From Pyropia haitanensis (Eukaryota > Rhodophyta > Bangiophyceae > Bangiales > Bangiaceae), in NCBI GenBank assembly GCA_008729055.1, contig SDUX01000005.1, positions 1,186,875 to 1,250,874 on the forward strand: a stretch of 64,000 nucleotides of DNA. The letters run 5' to 3'. How positions within the stretch are numbered: position 1 is the first letter of the stretch; each line of letters begins with the position of its first letter. Both the position numbers and the translations under genes were made by a program. Below are positions 9,305-18,982 of this stretch, in pieces. The notes beneath the pieces are model-generated. The model was not told where the DNA came from. It searched no databases and saw only the letters and a program-made list of their open reading frames with translations.

Positions 9305-11346
9305 CAGGCGGGGCTGTGCCGCGCTATCGCGGCGCTGCCCGCCTCGGCGCTGCAGGCGCAGCTGCTGCTGCTGCGCCTGTGTGCCGGCCCCCGCCCCAAC
9401 TACTGGCTGCGGGCGCTACCACTGGTGTGGGGCGCACGGCTGGCGGGCGCCGTCGACCGCGACGCGAAGCAGGCCCTGTTGGGCCTGCTGACCGACGCGG
9501 TCGACACGCCCGCCACGCGCGACGCCATTGCGGCGCGCGCGGCGCTCCCTCCCGCCATGGGGGGGCTGGGGATCGGCGGGCGCACGCTCGTGACGCCGGC
9601 TGCCGCGCTGGCGTCGTGGGTGGACGCGCTGCGCGCGGGGCGGGCGTACTCGCCCGCCCTGCGCGCACTCGGCGACAGTCTGTTGCGGCTGCCGGCGACC
9701 GACGACGCGGACGCCGCGCCCGCCGCCGGCGCAGTGGCAGCGGCGCGCCCGCTGCCGCCGGCGCTCCCCACCGCCGGCCGGGCGGCGCCCGACCGCGCAC
9801 GGGGGGTGGCCGCCGCGACCGCACCGGCGGCGCGGCGGCGGCATCTGTTTGACCCCCCGCCGCCGGCTTCCCGCCCGCGCGCGCCGCCACCCGGCCGCCC
9901 CCGCACCTCCCGCGCGAGGTTCGACACGCCTGCCGCGCCGGCGGCGGGCGGCCCCCCGCGTGTGGCCGGCGGCGTTCCGGCGTCGCTGGCGGTGGACCCG
10001 CCGGCGGCACTGCCGCCGCCGGCCGGGGACGCCATGGCCGGGGTGCGCCGTCTCCGGCGCATCCGCGTCGAGCCGTCGCCGGACGAGGCCGACGACGCAG
10101 CCTCGCTCCCGGCTGCCCCGGCCGCTCCGCCGCCTCCACCGCCGGCGGGCGTGGCCGCGCTGTGCAGCTCCCTGCTGGAGCTGCACGCGGCGGTCGCGGC
10201 GCACGCCGCGGCACCCGACACGGGGCTGCTCTGGGCGGCCCCGCCGCGCGAGGCGGGCCGACCGCCTCACCGGGCCGCGGCTGGCCGCGCGGGCGGCGCC
10301 GCCGGCGACCTCCCCCCCCCCACTCTCTGTCGCCCCCCCTCTCCTTCCCCGAGTGCGGCCCCGACGTGACCTGCTCACGTCGGGCTGACGCCCCACACCA
10401 CGCGGGGCCGCACTCGCCGCCGCCGTCCTGGCGGCGGCTGCTGGAGGGGGAGGAGGCGGTCACGCAGCGCGAGCTGTCGTGTGCCGCGCACGCGGCGAGG
10501 CGTGCCCGCCTCTACCGCGAGCTACCGCAGTGGGGGCGGGCGGGCCTCGCCGCGTGCCAAGGCCACCGCGCGGCGCTGTGGCTGGCCGCCCTGCCGACGG
10601 AGGGGGTGGGCGGCGCCGCCATACCTGGCGCCGCCATGCGCGTCGCGGTGCGCCTGTGGTTGGGCGCCCCTCCCCGCTCGACGCCGCCGCCGCCGCGCTG
10701 TCGCTGCGGCGGCGACGTGGACGCGGCGGGCCACCACTTTGTGGTTGGGTGCCCGCTGCAGGCGCCGCGCGCCACCGCGCTCCACCACCGGATTGTGGGG
10801 CTGGTGGCCGCGGCGCTGGAGCGCGCGGACGAGTGGGCGGACGTGGTGGTGGAGCGCGCGCTGGATGGGACGGGCGGCGGGCTGCGCCCCGACCTCCGCG
10901 CCCGCCACCGCGCCAGCGGGCGGGTGACGTGGGGGGACGTCTCGGTGGCGTCCCCCCTGGCGCGGGAGGTCACCGCGCGGGTGGCCGACGCCCCGCTGCG
11001 GGTGGTGGCGGGCGCGGCGCGGGAGGCGGCCAAGGTGGCCAAGTACACCCCCGCGCTTCCGCCCGCCACTCCGCCGCACGCGTTCGCCCCACTGGTGTGG
11101 GAGGCGTACGGCCGCGTCGGCCCCGCCACCGACCGCTGGGTGCGGGATGCCCTTGGCGGTCCGCACTTGGCGGCGGTGCGCGGGCGCCTGATGCGTGACG
11201 TGTCGGTCGCCATCTGGCGGTCGCACGCGTGGGGCGTGGCCAATGGCTACGCCCGTTGCTTTGGCTGTGGGAGCGCGCCGGTGGGGGGGCGGGCTACTTT
11301 GAATGGTGTGGGATTGACTGCGGGCTTGGCCCGAATTGGTGAGTAG
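9305..11346 (+). pseudogene. Thumb and restriction-like endonuclease part of non-LTR ORF2, copy 1
   Basis: This continues ORF2 after the Ty3 insertion. The first part, in the frame open at 9425-10369, is the RT thumb/connection with the conserved PPAMGGLGIGG motif. A frame change in a C-rich stretch around 10310-10340 leads to the C-terminal part, open to the stop at 11346. This part has a CCHC cluster (C-x-C-x8-H-x4-C, 10699-10752), then RPDL near 10884, WGDVSV near 10930 and AAKVAKY near 11025-11045. That is the PD-(D/E)xK layout of the restriction-like endonuclease that nicks the target for target-primed reverse transcription. A CxxC pair, CFGC, lies near the end. Separation from the RT by element A disables the copy. 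Confidence 0.8.
10351..10415. other. Nested 65-bp hairpin between RT and endonuclease regions of copy 1
   Basis: Outer arms GAGTGCGGCCCC (10351-10362) and GGGGCCGCACTC (10404-10415) are perfect inverted repeats. Inside them CCGACGTGA (10361-10369) and TCACGTCGG (10375-10383) form a second perfect stem with a 5-base loop. It lies within the coding region just before the endonuclease part. Confidence 0.7.
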
Positions 11347-11417
11347 TGGAGTGGGGGGGGGGGGGGGTTACCCCCTCTCCATCCCCGAGGGAGTAGGTCG
11401 TGGGACTTGCCGTCTCT

Positions 11418-11491
11418 TAGCTAAAGCGATCCAAGGCGCCAGTTTAAGGCACTGGTCTTTCGAGGCGCGAGTTCGAATCTCGCCGTCATCA
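11418..11491 (+). tRNA. tRNA-Leu (anticodon AAG)-like gene lacking a matching 5' acceptor strand
   Basis: From T8 at 11418 the cloverleaf is recognisable: a D arm with GCT pairing GGC; anticodon stem CCAGT/ACTGG around loop TTAAGGC, giving anticodon AAG; a long class II variable arm (TCTTTCGAGGC); T arm GCGAG-TTCGAAT-CTCGC; the 3' acceptor strand CGTCATC (11484-11490) and discriminator A at 11491. A TTTT Pol III terminator follows at 11495-11498. The seven bases before T8 (CGTCTCT) do not pair with the 3' acceptor strand. The 5' end has therefore been lost at the junction with the non-LTR element, and the gene is probably non-functional. Confidence 0.7.
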
Positions 11492-11498
11492 TCGTTTT

Positions 11499-12038
11499 GC
11501 GCGGTGGTGGGCTGTTTTTTCGCTGCAGGGGGGTGGGGGGGGGTGGGGTGCACCCCCCCATCGCTTTTGTTTGGTCTCGGGAGGCGGGATGGCGGCGGAT
11601 CGGGCGGTTGTTGTGTCTGTAGCGCGCGGCGTCGACGCGATCGTCGACGTCGCGGTCGGGGCGGCGTCGAAAACGAATTTTCGGCGCCGGTCCGAGCTAT
11701 TGACAGCGGTTTTCGAGATGATTTGGGCCAATCAGGTGTCGACGTTGGGGGTTTCCTGACTGTCGGCACCCGACTTTTCGCCCTTTGCGCGCGCTGCTGC
11801 GAGCTGTTTACGTGACGGCGCTTCCCCCCGCGAGGGGGGCGGGCGCTATGACCTTGGCAGCCCCCTGGGGCCCCCCAGGGGGTGCTTAGCCGAAGCTGGC
11901 GGTGCGGCTGGGTCGGCGCCGCCCCCCTCTACGGGGTGCACGGGGCCACCGCCCGCGGGGGCGGCGGCACCCGCCGCTGCGGCGGCGGGAGGCGCTGGGC
12001 GGCCGGGCGCGTCCGCCCTCCTTTCCGCCTGTGCGGCG
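11499..12038 (+). other. Spacer or 5' UTR between tRNA-Leu remnant and ORF1 of copy 2
   Basis: I see no supported gene here. The stretch contains G runs, a CCAAT motif near 11730 and GC-rich stem-loops, of which the strongest is CCCCCTGGG/CCCAGGGGG around 11860-11882. The 5' end of non-LTR copy 2 must lie somewhere in it, but copy 1 has no matching 5' part in the window to fix the boundary. Confidence 0.5.
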
Positions 12039-14633
12039 GTGGCGGCGTCCTCCCGCGTCGGGGGCGCCCGGGCGGCGGTTGGCGGTCGTGCTGCGTCCGC
12101 CGGCGGTGCTGTGGGCGGCCGCGGCGTGGCGGGTGCGGCGGGTGCGGTGGCTGTGCTGGGCGTCGCGGCGCCGGCCGTCGGGGGGGGGGCTGATTCGGGT
12201 GGTGGTGCGGACGCGGCAGCGGCTGACGGCGGGCAGCGGGCTCTACCGGTACATCCTCAAGGCCAGGGCGGGCGTGGGGTGGGGGGGGGGGGGGTAGACG
12301 GGGCTCGCGGGCCTGCCGGCGCCGCCCCGCCTGGGGGTTCTTGTCCTCCCCCCTCAGGGGGGGGGGGCACCACCTGGGCGGGGGTCGTGCAGCGCGGCGC
12401 CCGTTTGCGCGGGGGTGGCGGCTCTGCCGCCGCCCCCGTGCGGGACGCTAATGCGGCTCCGGCCGCCGTCCCCAAAGCCACCCGCCCCGCGTCACCCCCC
12501 TCCCCCCCCCGCGCTGGCAGCCCTGAGGGAGCGGCAGCGGAACCGCAAGGCTTTCTTCCTGGCGGCCCGGACGGGGCTTCCCTGGCGGCGGGTGCGCGTG
12601 CGGGGGGGGGGGGGGCGGGAGTGGACGCTGTGGGGGCGAGTGCTGGGGGGGGTGCGCGTGCCGGGGGTGACGGAGGTGCGGGCTGGCAGGTGGTCGGGGG
12701 TGCGCGTCGGGCGGGTGTCGGCGGGCGGCGTGCGGGTGGCGACGGTGGTGGGCGGGGTGGCGGCGCGGTCGGGGCTGTGGGGGGGGGGGGGGGGGCGGGC
12801 GCTGTCCAGCCCCCCCCCCTCGCCGATCCCGCCGCGCGCGCGGCTGCGGCCGCTGCGGAACTCACCCGCAGCCGGCCGCGGCCGGCGCTCGCGGTACCCC
12901 TCGAGACAATTTATGTCTCGGGGGTGTCCCGCGACGCCCGCGCCCACCGCCTCCGCGCGGCGGTGGCCGACCTCACCGGGGTCGACGTCCGCCACGTGGC
13001 GGACGTCGACCGCTTTGGCGCCACCGCCGCGGTGACCGTCGTGGCCACCGCGGCGGCCGCGTTTCGCGCCGCGGTGTGCGCCGGCCCCGCCGCGTCGGTG
13101 CTGCGCCTGCTGCCCGGCGCCGACCCGTGGAGTGCCAAGCTCCTCGGGTCGCGCCGCCGGGCGGGCCTGACGGGCGCCGACGCGTCGGGCGTGGCGGCGG
13201 ACTTTTGCCGCCGCCGCCTCACCGCCAAGCTCGAGCAGCTGGCGGTGAGGCCGGCCATGCCCCCCCACCTGCGTGCGTCGCTGCGCGCCCACATCGAGGG
13301 CGCGCTGGCGACGCACGCCGCCGGGGGGGCAACCGCGCCCGCGGCGGCCCCGCCCGCCGCCGTGACCGCAGCCCCTGCCGAGGTCGCGGCCGGCGGCGCG
13401 CCGGCTGCCGGCCCGGCGCCGGCCGCTGCTGCTACCGACGGCGCCGCGGCGGGGGCCACCCCTGCGGCTGCCGCCCGCGCGACCGCGGCCGGCACCCCTG
13501 CCGACGCGGCCGCCGCCGGGGTGACCGGCGGCCGCCGCCGCTCGCGGTCGCGGCGCCGCCGTGCTGGCCACGGCGCTGCCGCGGCTGCGCCCGCCGCCAC
13601 GGTCCGGCCGGCGGGCGCGGCGGCGACGCCCTCCCCGATGGAGGGCGTCGAGGGGGCGGGCGGTGCCAACGCGGCCAGCGTCCCCCTGGCGGGTCGCCCC
13701 GCCTCTGCGCCCGCCCCCGCCCCCCCCCCCGCCGCTGCCGCCGCGGCGGTCGCGGCTGCGCCCCCCGCCACGGTGTCTGCCGACGCCATGGAGGGGGTCG
13801 TCCCCGCCGCGTCCGCCGGGCGGCCTGGGCCTGCCGGGGCGGGTGTGCCGGCGGCAGCGGCGGCGGCTGCGGCTGCCGCCGCGCCGGCGCCGCTTCCCCC
13901 GCCCGCCACACCGATCCCGCTGGCGCTCGCCGCCACCACGCTGGCGGCGGCGCTGACGCCGCTGCCGGGCCCCCGCCTGCCGGCCACGCTGCCGCGCCCC
14001 GCCGCGGGGGCAGCCGACGGCGACCCCGACGCCCGGCTGCCGGCGCGTAAGCGCCGGCGGACCGAGGCGGCGGCGGCACTGGCGACGGCGGCCGCCCCTC
14101 CTCGCGTCCCCGCGCGCCCCCGGCCGGCGTCGCCGCCCGCTGGCGCGCGCGTGCCGTCCGCGCTGGCGCCGGCGACGCCGGCACCGCCTGCCGAGCGGCC
14201 TGCCACCGCGGCGCCCCCGCCGGCCGCCCCACCCGTGGTCGCTGTGCCCGTCGGTGCGACGGCGGGCCCGCGGCCCGTCGGCACAACCCCGCGGCCGGCG
14301 GAGGCGGCCGCTGCTGGCGCGGCCGCCGCGGCGATGGCGGTCACCCCGGCTGCCGGGACGACCTCGACGGTCGTCCCGCCGGCCGGGGCGGCCACGTCTG
14401 CCGCGGCCGCCCCGCCCCCTGCGGCTGCCCCCGCCGATACTGCTGCCCCCGCTGGCGCGCCTGGCCAACCCCCTGCGGGCGCCTCTGCGCCTGCCGCCGT
14501 CGCGCCCACCGCGCCCGCTGCCGCCGGTCCGCCGGGCGATGCGCCGACCGAGTCGGCCGCGTCGCCCGCCGGGATCGCGCCGGCCGGGCCCGCGGCGGCG
14601 CCCCACGCAAGCGACGGGCGTCGCCATGAGTGA
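12039..14633 (+). CDS. ORF1 protein of non-LTR retrotransposon, copy 2
   Basis: The frame is open for 864 codons and is extremely rich in Ala, Pro and Gly. The start is uncertain: 12039 is a GTG, there is no in-frame ATG for several hundred codons, and G homopolymers around 12285 and 12605 may hide frameshifts. The only non-repetitive part is at about residues 285-425 (12895-13315). It begins ETIYVSGVSRDARAHRL and has alternating strand and helix patterns resembling an RNA-binding RRM-like fold; that is inference. ORF1 proteins of non-LTR elements normally coat the RNA. The stop TGA at 14631-14633 overlaps the ATG of ORF2. Confidence 0.55.
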   Translation: MAASSRVGGARAAVGGRAASAGGAVGGRGVAGAAGAVAVLGVAAPAVGGGADSGGGADAAAADGGQRALPVHPQGQGGRGVGGGGVDGARGPAGAAPPGGSCPPPSGGGGTTWAGVVQRGARLRGGGGSAAAPVRDANAAPAAVPKATRPASPPSPPRAGSPEGAAAEPQGFLPGGPDGASLAAGARAGGGGAGVDAVGASAGGGARAGGDGGAGWQVVGGARRAGVGGRRAGGDGGGRGGGAVGAVGGGGGAGAVQPPPLADPAARAAAAAAELTRSRPRPALAVPLETIYVSGVSRDARAHRLRAAVADLTGVDVRHVADVDRFGATAAVTVVATAAAAFRAAVCAGPAASVLRLLPGADPWSAKLLGSRRRAGLTGADASGVAADFCRRRLTAKLEQLAVRPAMPPHLRASLRAHIEGALATHAAGGATAPAAAPPAAVTAAPAEVAAGGAPAAGPAPAAAATDGAAAGATPAAAARATAAGTPADAAAAGVTGGRRRSRSRRRRAGHGAAAAAPAATVRPAGAAATPSPMEGVEGAGGANAASVPLAGRPASAPAPAPPPAAAAAAVAAAPPATVSADAMEGVVPAASAGRPGPAGAGVPAAAAAAAAAAAPAPLPPPATPIPLALAATTLAAALTPLPGPRLPATLPRPAAGAADGDPDARLPARKRRRTEAAAALATAAAPPRVPARPRPASPPAGARVPSALAPATPAPPAERPATAAPPPAAPPVVAVPVGATAGPRPVGTTPRPAEAAAAGAAAAAMAVTPAAGTTSTVVPPAGAATSAAAAPPPAAAPADTAAPAGAPGQPPAGASAPAAVAPTAPAAAGPPGDAPTESAASPAGIAPAGPAAAPHASDGRRHE

Positions 14634-17600
14634 CGCCCGTCGCTCTGCCGCCGCAGGGCAGCGTGCGTCGGCGTCTGAGCCGGCACGCGCCGCGGCGGCA
14701 GCGGACGCTGCGCCCCCCTTTCCCGCGGGGGGGGGGGGCGGCGCGCGTCCGAGCGTGCCCCGAGCCGACCTGAGGGCACCCGCCGCCACCGCATCCGGTG
14801 GTCGGGTGGCGGCGGTGGCGGGCGCCCGTAGCGGCGCCCGCGACGGGGACGGCCGCGGCGACGCCGACAGCGCGCGCACCGCCGCGCCGGCGACCGCGGC
14901 GGACGGCGGCGGCGCCGACTGCGCCACCGTCACGGCGCCCGGCAGATGCCCTGCCGCGCGATGCACGGTGGTGCTGACGGCGCCGCTGACCGACCAGCGG
15001 TCGCTGGTGCACCTCCGCACAGCGCACGTGCTGGCAGAGGTGCCCGCGGCGGTGGCTGCAGCCCTGCAGCTGGCGGGCTGCCGCTGGTGCGACCGCCCAT
15101 TCCGCGCGGCGCGGGGCCAGACGGGGCAGTCGGCACTGCGCTCTCACGAGCCAAAGTGCCGGCTGAACCCGGCCCTGCGCCGCGCGCGGGCGGCCGCCCC
15201 GACGGCGGCCAGCGCTGGCGGCAGCGCGCGTGCGGCTGGCGGGGACGCGGCGGGGGCGACGACGGCTGCGGTGGCCGCGGCGGTGGCCGCGGCGACGAGG
15301 GCGGCGAGAGCGCGGGGGGCGGACGTGCGCGCGCCCAGGCGAGCCGACCTCTTCATTGTCGACCACGCCGCCTGGGCGCGCGCGCGCGACGCGTTCCTGC
15401 TGCGCGCCGCCCCGCCTGGCGCGTCGTGGGCGCCGCTGACGGCGTCCGGCGCCCGCACGGTGCCGCACGTGCCGTCCGCACTGCTGGCGCCGTGGCGGGC
15501 ACTGGCCGCCGAGGCGCTCGACTGGGCGCGGCGGGAGCCGGCGCGGCAGGCGGCGTGGCTGTGGCTGCTGCTGCTGCCGTCGCTGCTGCTGCACGCGCCG
15601 GCCACCGCCGCGCCCGATGGCGAATCGGCGCCCGCCCTGTCGCACGCGGCGCGCGCGGCGGCGGTGCTGGGCGGCGACTTTGCCGCCGCCCTCGCCGACC
15701 GCGACGCGGGAGTGTGGCGCCCCGGCGGGCGACGTGCGCCCGTCCGCCGCGACGGCGGCCGGCCGGCACGGACGGCCACGAGCGGCGAGACGACGGCCGC
15801 CCAGCGGCGGGCGCTGCGGCTTGTGCGCGCCGGTCGTCTGGGCGCGGCTGCCCGCGCCCTGACGGCCAACCCGCCCGCGCCGCAGACGCCCGCCGTGTGG
15901 GCAAAGGCGCGCACGCTCTTCCCGCCCGCGACGGCCGGCCTGGCGACGGCGGCCTCTGTCGAGGCGGCCTTCCCGGCCGAGCTGTCGCGGGCGGCGGCGT
16001 TTGGCGAGGCGGGTGACGTGCCCACCGCCGTCACCCGTGCCGCCGCGGTGGACGCCATCCGGGCGGCGCCGCGCGGCTCCTCCCCCGGCCCGTCCGGTCT
16101 CCGGACGGAGCACCTGTGGGCGCTGGGGGAGGAGGGGAGGGACTCGCTGGTGGGGGTGGTGCTGCTGTTGGCGGGGGACGCCGCCGTGGCGCGCGTCCCC
16201 CGAGCCGCCACGCACGCGCTGGCGGGGGCAGACCTCCTCCTGCTGGCCAAGCCTGGCGGGCCAGGGGAGGACGGTCTGCCCCGCCTCCGGCCCATCGGGA
16301 TGCCGGAGGTGCTCCGCAAGCTGGCCGCGGCCGCCCTGGCGCGCACTGTGCGCGGGGCGGCGGCGCGCCTGCTGGCGCCGACGCAGCAGGGGGTGGGGGT
16401 CTCCAGCGCGTGCGAGCGCTTGCTCCACGAGCTGGAGGCCCACACTGCCCAACACCCCGGGCATGCGGTAGTCCAGTTGGACTACCGCAACGCCTTCAAC
16501 CTGGTGTCGCGCGCGGCGGCGGACGCGGTGCTGTGCCGCGCCCTCCCCCTCGTAGGCCCGTACCTCTCGTGGGCCTACGGCGGGGGGGGGCCGTGCGTAT
16601 ACGGCTGGGCGGCGGACGGGGCTGGACCCCCCCCGCCGCCCGAGCCAGGCACGCGCGTCCACGGCGGGGGCGGGGCCGTGCCAGCAGAGGACGTCAGCGG
16701 CCGCCGCGCGGGTGCGGCTGACGACGCGGCCGCCGGTGGTGGCGGTAACGGATGGGCTGCTGGCGGTGCTGCGTCCGCCCTCGCACTGGCCACACCGCCC
16801 GCGCGCTTGTGGCTGCGGGCCGAGCGGGGCGCCCAGCAGGGCGACCCTCTCGGCCCGCTGCTGCACGCGGCGGGCCTGTGGCTGGTGCTGGAGCGGCTGC
16901 GCGCCGCCCAGCCGACGCTGCTCATCCGCGCCTTCCACGACGACGTGGTCGCGGCCGGCCCCCTGCTCACCTGCAGCGCCTCGTCGGCGCCGCCGCGTCC
17001 GTCGGGGCGGCCGTCGACGCCGAGCTGGCGCCGGCCAAGAGCGTCGGCTGGTCGCCGGCCGGCGCGCCGGCGCCGGCCGGCTGGCCGGCGCAATGGGCGG
17101 TGGGGGGACCACGCAGTTCTCCGTCCCCCTCGGGGCGGACGCGTTTGTCGCTGCGGGCGTGGACCGGCTGGCGGCGGAGCAGGCGGGGCTGTGCCGCGCT
17201 ATCGCGGCGCTGCCCGCCTCGGCGCTGCAGGCGCAGCTGCTGCTGCTGCGCCTGTGTGCCGGCCCCCGCCCCAACTACTGGCTGCGGGCGCTACCACTGG
17301 TGTGGGGCGCACGGCTGGCGGGCGCCGTCGACCGCGACGCGAAGCAGGCCCTGTTGGGCCTGCTGACCGACGCGGTCGACACGCCCGCCACGCGCGACGC
17401 CATTGCGGCGCGCGCGGCGCTCCCTCCCGCCATGGGGGGGCTGGGGATCGGCGGGCGCACGCTCGTGACGCCGGCTGCCGCGCTGGCGTCGTGGGTGGAC
17501 GCGCTGCGCGCGGGGCGGGCGTACTCGCCCGCCCTGCGCGCACTCGGCGACAGTCTGTTGCGGCTGCCGGCGACCGACGACGCGGACGCCGCGCCCGCCG

Positions 17601-17896
17601 CCGGCGCAGTGGCAGCGGCGCGCCCCGCTGCCGCCGGCGCTCCCCACCGCCGGCCGGGCGGCGCCCGACCGCGCACGGGGGGTGGCCGCCGCGACCGCAC
17701 CGGCGGCGCGGCCGGGCGGCATCTGTTTGACCCCCCGCCGCCGGCTTCCCGCCCGCGCGCGCCGCCACCCGCCCCCCCGCACCTCCCCCGCGCGAGGGTC
17801 GACACGCCTGCCGCGCCGGCGGCGGGCGGCCCCCGCGTGTGGCCGGCGGCGTTCCGGCGTCGCTGGCGGTGGACCCGCCGGCGGCACTGCCGCCGC
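14626..17896 (+). pseudogene. ORF2 of non-LTR retrotransposon, copy 2 (zinc fingers and RT; broken, runs into gap)
   Basis: ORF2 starts at the ATG at 14626, which overlaps the ORF1 stop as ATGAGTGA, a layout that suits termination-reinitiation. Near residues 107-185 there are two N-terminal zinc motifs: C-x4-C...H-x4-H (CPAARC...HLRTAH) and C-x2-C...H-x4-C (CRWC...HEPKC), as in R2 and NeSL proteins that bind their target DNA. The RT follows: PRGSSPGPSGL at about 16073, DYRNAFN at about 16480 and FHDD at 16933-16944. The first frame runs to 17730, but after FHDD it is no longer the conserved one. The thumb continues in other frames (SVGAAVDAELAPAKSVGW, then TTQFSVPLG...). At least two shifts are present, at C and G runs near 16960 and 17101. 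Confidence 0.75.
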
Positions 17897-18395
17897 NNNN
17901 NNNNNNNNNNNNNNNNNNNNNNNNNNNNNNNNNNNNNNNNNNNNNNNNNNNNNNNNNNNNNNNNNNNNNNNNNNNNNNNNNNNNNNNNNNNNNNNNNNNN
18001 NNNNNNNNNNNNNNNNNNNNNNNNNNNNNNNNNNNNNNNNNNNNNNNNNNNNNNNNNNNNNNNNNNNNNNNNNNNNNNNNNNNNNNNNNNNNNNNNNNNN
18101 NNNNNNNNNNNNNNNNNNNNNNNNNNNNNNNNNNNNNNNNNNNNNNNNNNNNNNNNNNNNNNNNNNNNNNNNNNNNNNNNNNNNNNNNNNNNNNNNNNNN
18201 NNNNNNNNNNNNNNNNNNNNNNNNNNNNNNNNNNNNNNNNNNNNNNNNNNNNNNNNNNNNNNNNNNNNNNNNNNNNNNNNNNNNNNNNNNNNNNNNNNNN
18301 NNNNNNNNNNNNNNNNNNNNNNNNNNNNNNNNNNNNNNNNNNNNNNNNNNNNNNNNNNNNNNNNNNNNNNNNNNNNNNNNNNNNNNNNNNNNNNN
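17897..18395. other. Assembly gap (499 N)
   Basis: A run of N. It follows the thumb region of non-LTR copy 2, so the missing part should include its endonuclease and 3' end. The sequence after the gap does not resemble the element. Confidence 1.
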
Positions 18396-18982
18396 GCCTT
18401 CTTGTCCCTGCGCCCCGACTGCTTGCCCCAGCATTCCTGACGGCTTGCCTCGGCGTACCCGACGGCTTTCCCGGCCTGCGCCCTGGCTTACGCGCGCGCC
18501 ACCGGCTCCCTCGCCCCGGCCTTCCGGCTCCCTCGCCCACGCGCTGTCCCGGGCCGCCTGCCGGCTCCCCCGCCCCGCTACCGGCTTTCCCGCCCACCGC
18601 TTTTCGGTCGCCACGCTGGCTCGCTTGCCCGCGGCTTGCATGCCTTCCTGGCGGCCCCTTTGCAGCTGATTTGCTGGGTGCACCGGACGCTGCTTTGCGC
18701 ACGCAACCGAATGCCCGCAGGCACGCCGACCTTCCCGCCTGTCCCGCGCATCGCCGGGCTGCACGCGCTCGCTTCTGTAGTCTTCCTCGTCTGTTTGGGG
18801 CTCTTTCAGACACCATCCTTCATTGGTCGATATCCGTCGGCTGCTCGTACCTGCTATTGTTGTTGACCTGCCGCTGGCTTTCCATCCTACCGCGATCCCT
18901 CCAACGCTGTGCACTGGACCAACCTTATTTGGATCCTGCTGTTTTCTGGCGCGCGTAGCGTGGTGGACGAGTCAAAGAAGAC
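18396..18982. other. C-rich degenerate repeat region, no gene
   Basis: 18396-18620 is built of imperfect CCGGCT-CCC-CGCC type repeats. 18620-18980 is less repetitive and may be the 5' flank of the transposase gene. Open frames here are composition artefacts. Confidence 0.5.

Larger units (their letters stand above)
1..11417 (+). mobile_element. Non-LTR retrotransposon, R2-type with restriction-like endonuclease, copy 1 (5' truncated by window, split by Ty3 element A)
   Basis: Positions 1-1929 match 15250-17179 of copy 2 almost base for base, and 9300-10017 match the bases just before the N gap of copy 2. Together they form one element interrupted by the Ty3 element at 1930-9299. The domain order is reverse transcriptase, then a CCHC cluster, then a PD-type nuclease near the C terminus, which defines the RLE-bearing non-LTR group (R2, NeSL, Utopia and relatives). 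I cannot assign the clade from sequence alone. The element's 3' end is placed where tRNA-Leu-like sequence begins at about 11418. Its 5' end lies outside the window. Confidence 0.85.
12039..17896 (+). mobile_element. Non-LTR retrotransposon, R2-type, copy 2 (two ORFs, 3' end lost in gap)
   Basis: From 15250 the sequence is nearly identical to copy 1, and it crosses the site of the Ty3 insertion without interruption. It supplies the 5' half missing from copy 1: ORF1 and the zinc-finger N terminus of ORF2. The 3' portion, including the endonuclease, would fall in and beyond the N gap. Differences from copy 1 are mostly homopolymer length changes and become dense in the last 250 bases before the gap. 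Confidence 0.8.

Noticed and set aside
14341..17274. Very long antisense open frame (over 970 codons) opposite the non-LTR ORFs
   Set aside because: GC-rich composition removes stop codons in all frames. The translation is Arg/Ala/Pro/Gly-rich with no domain, while the + strand has RT motifs.
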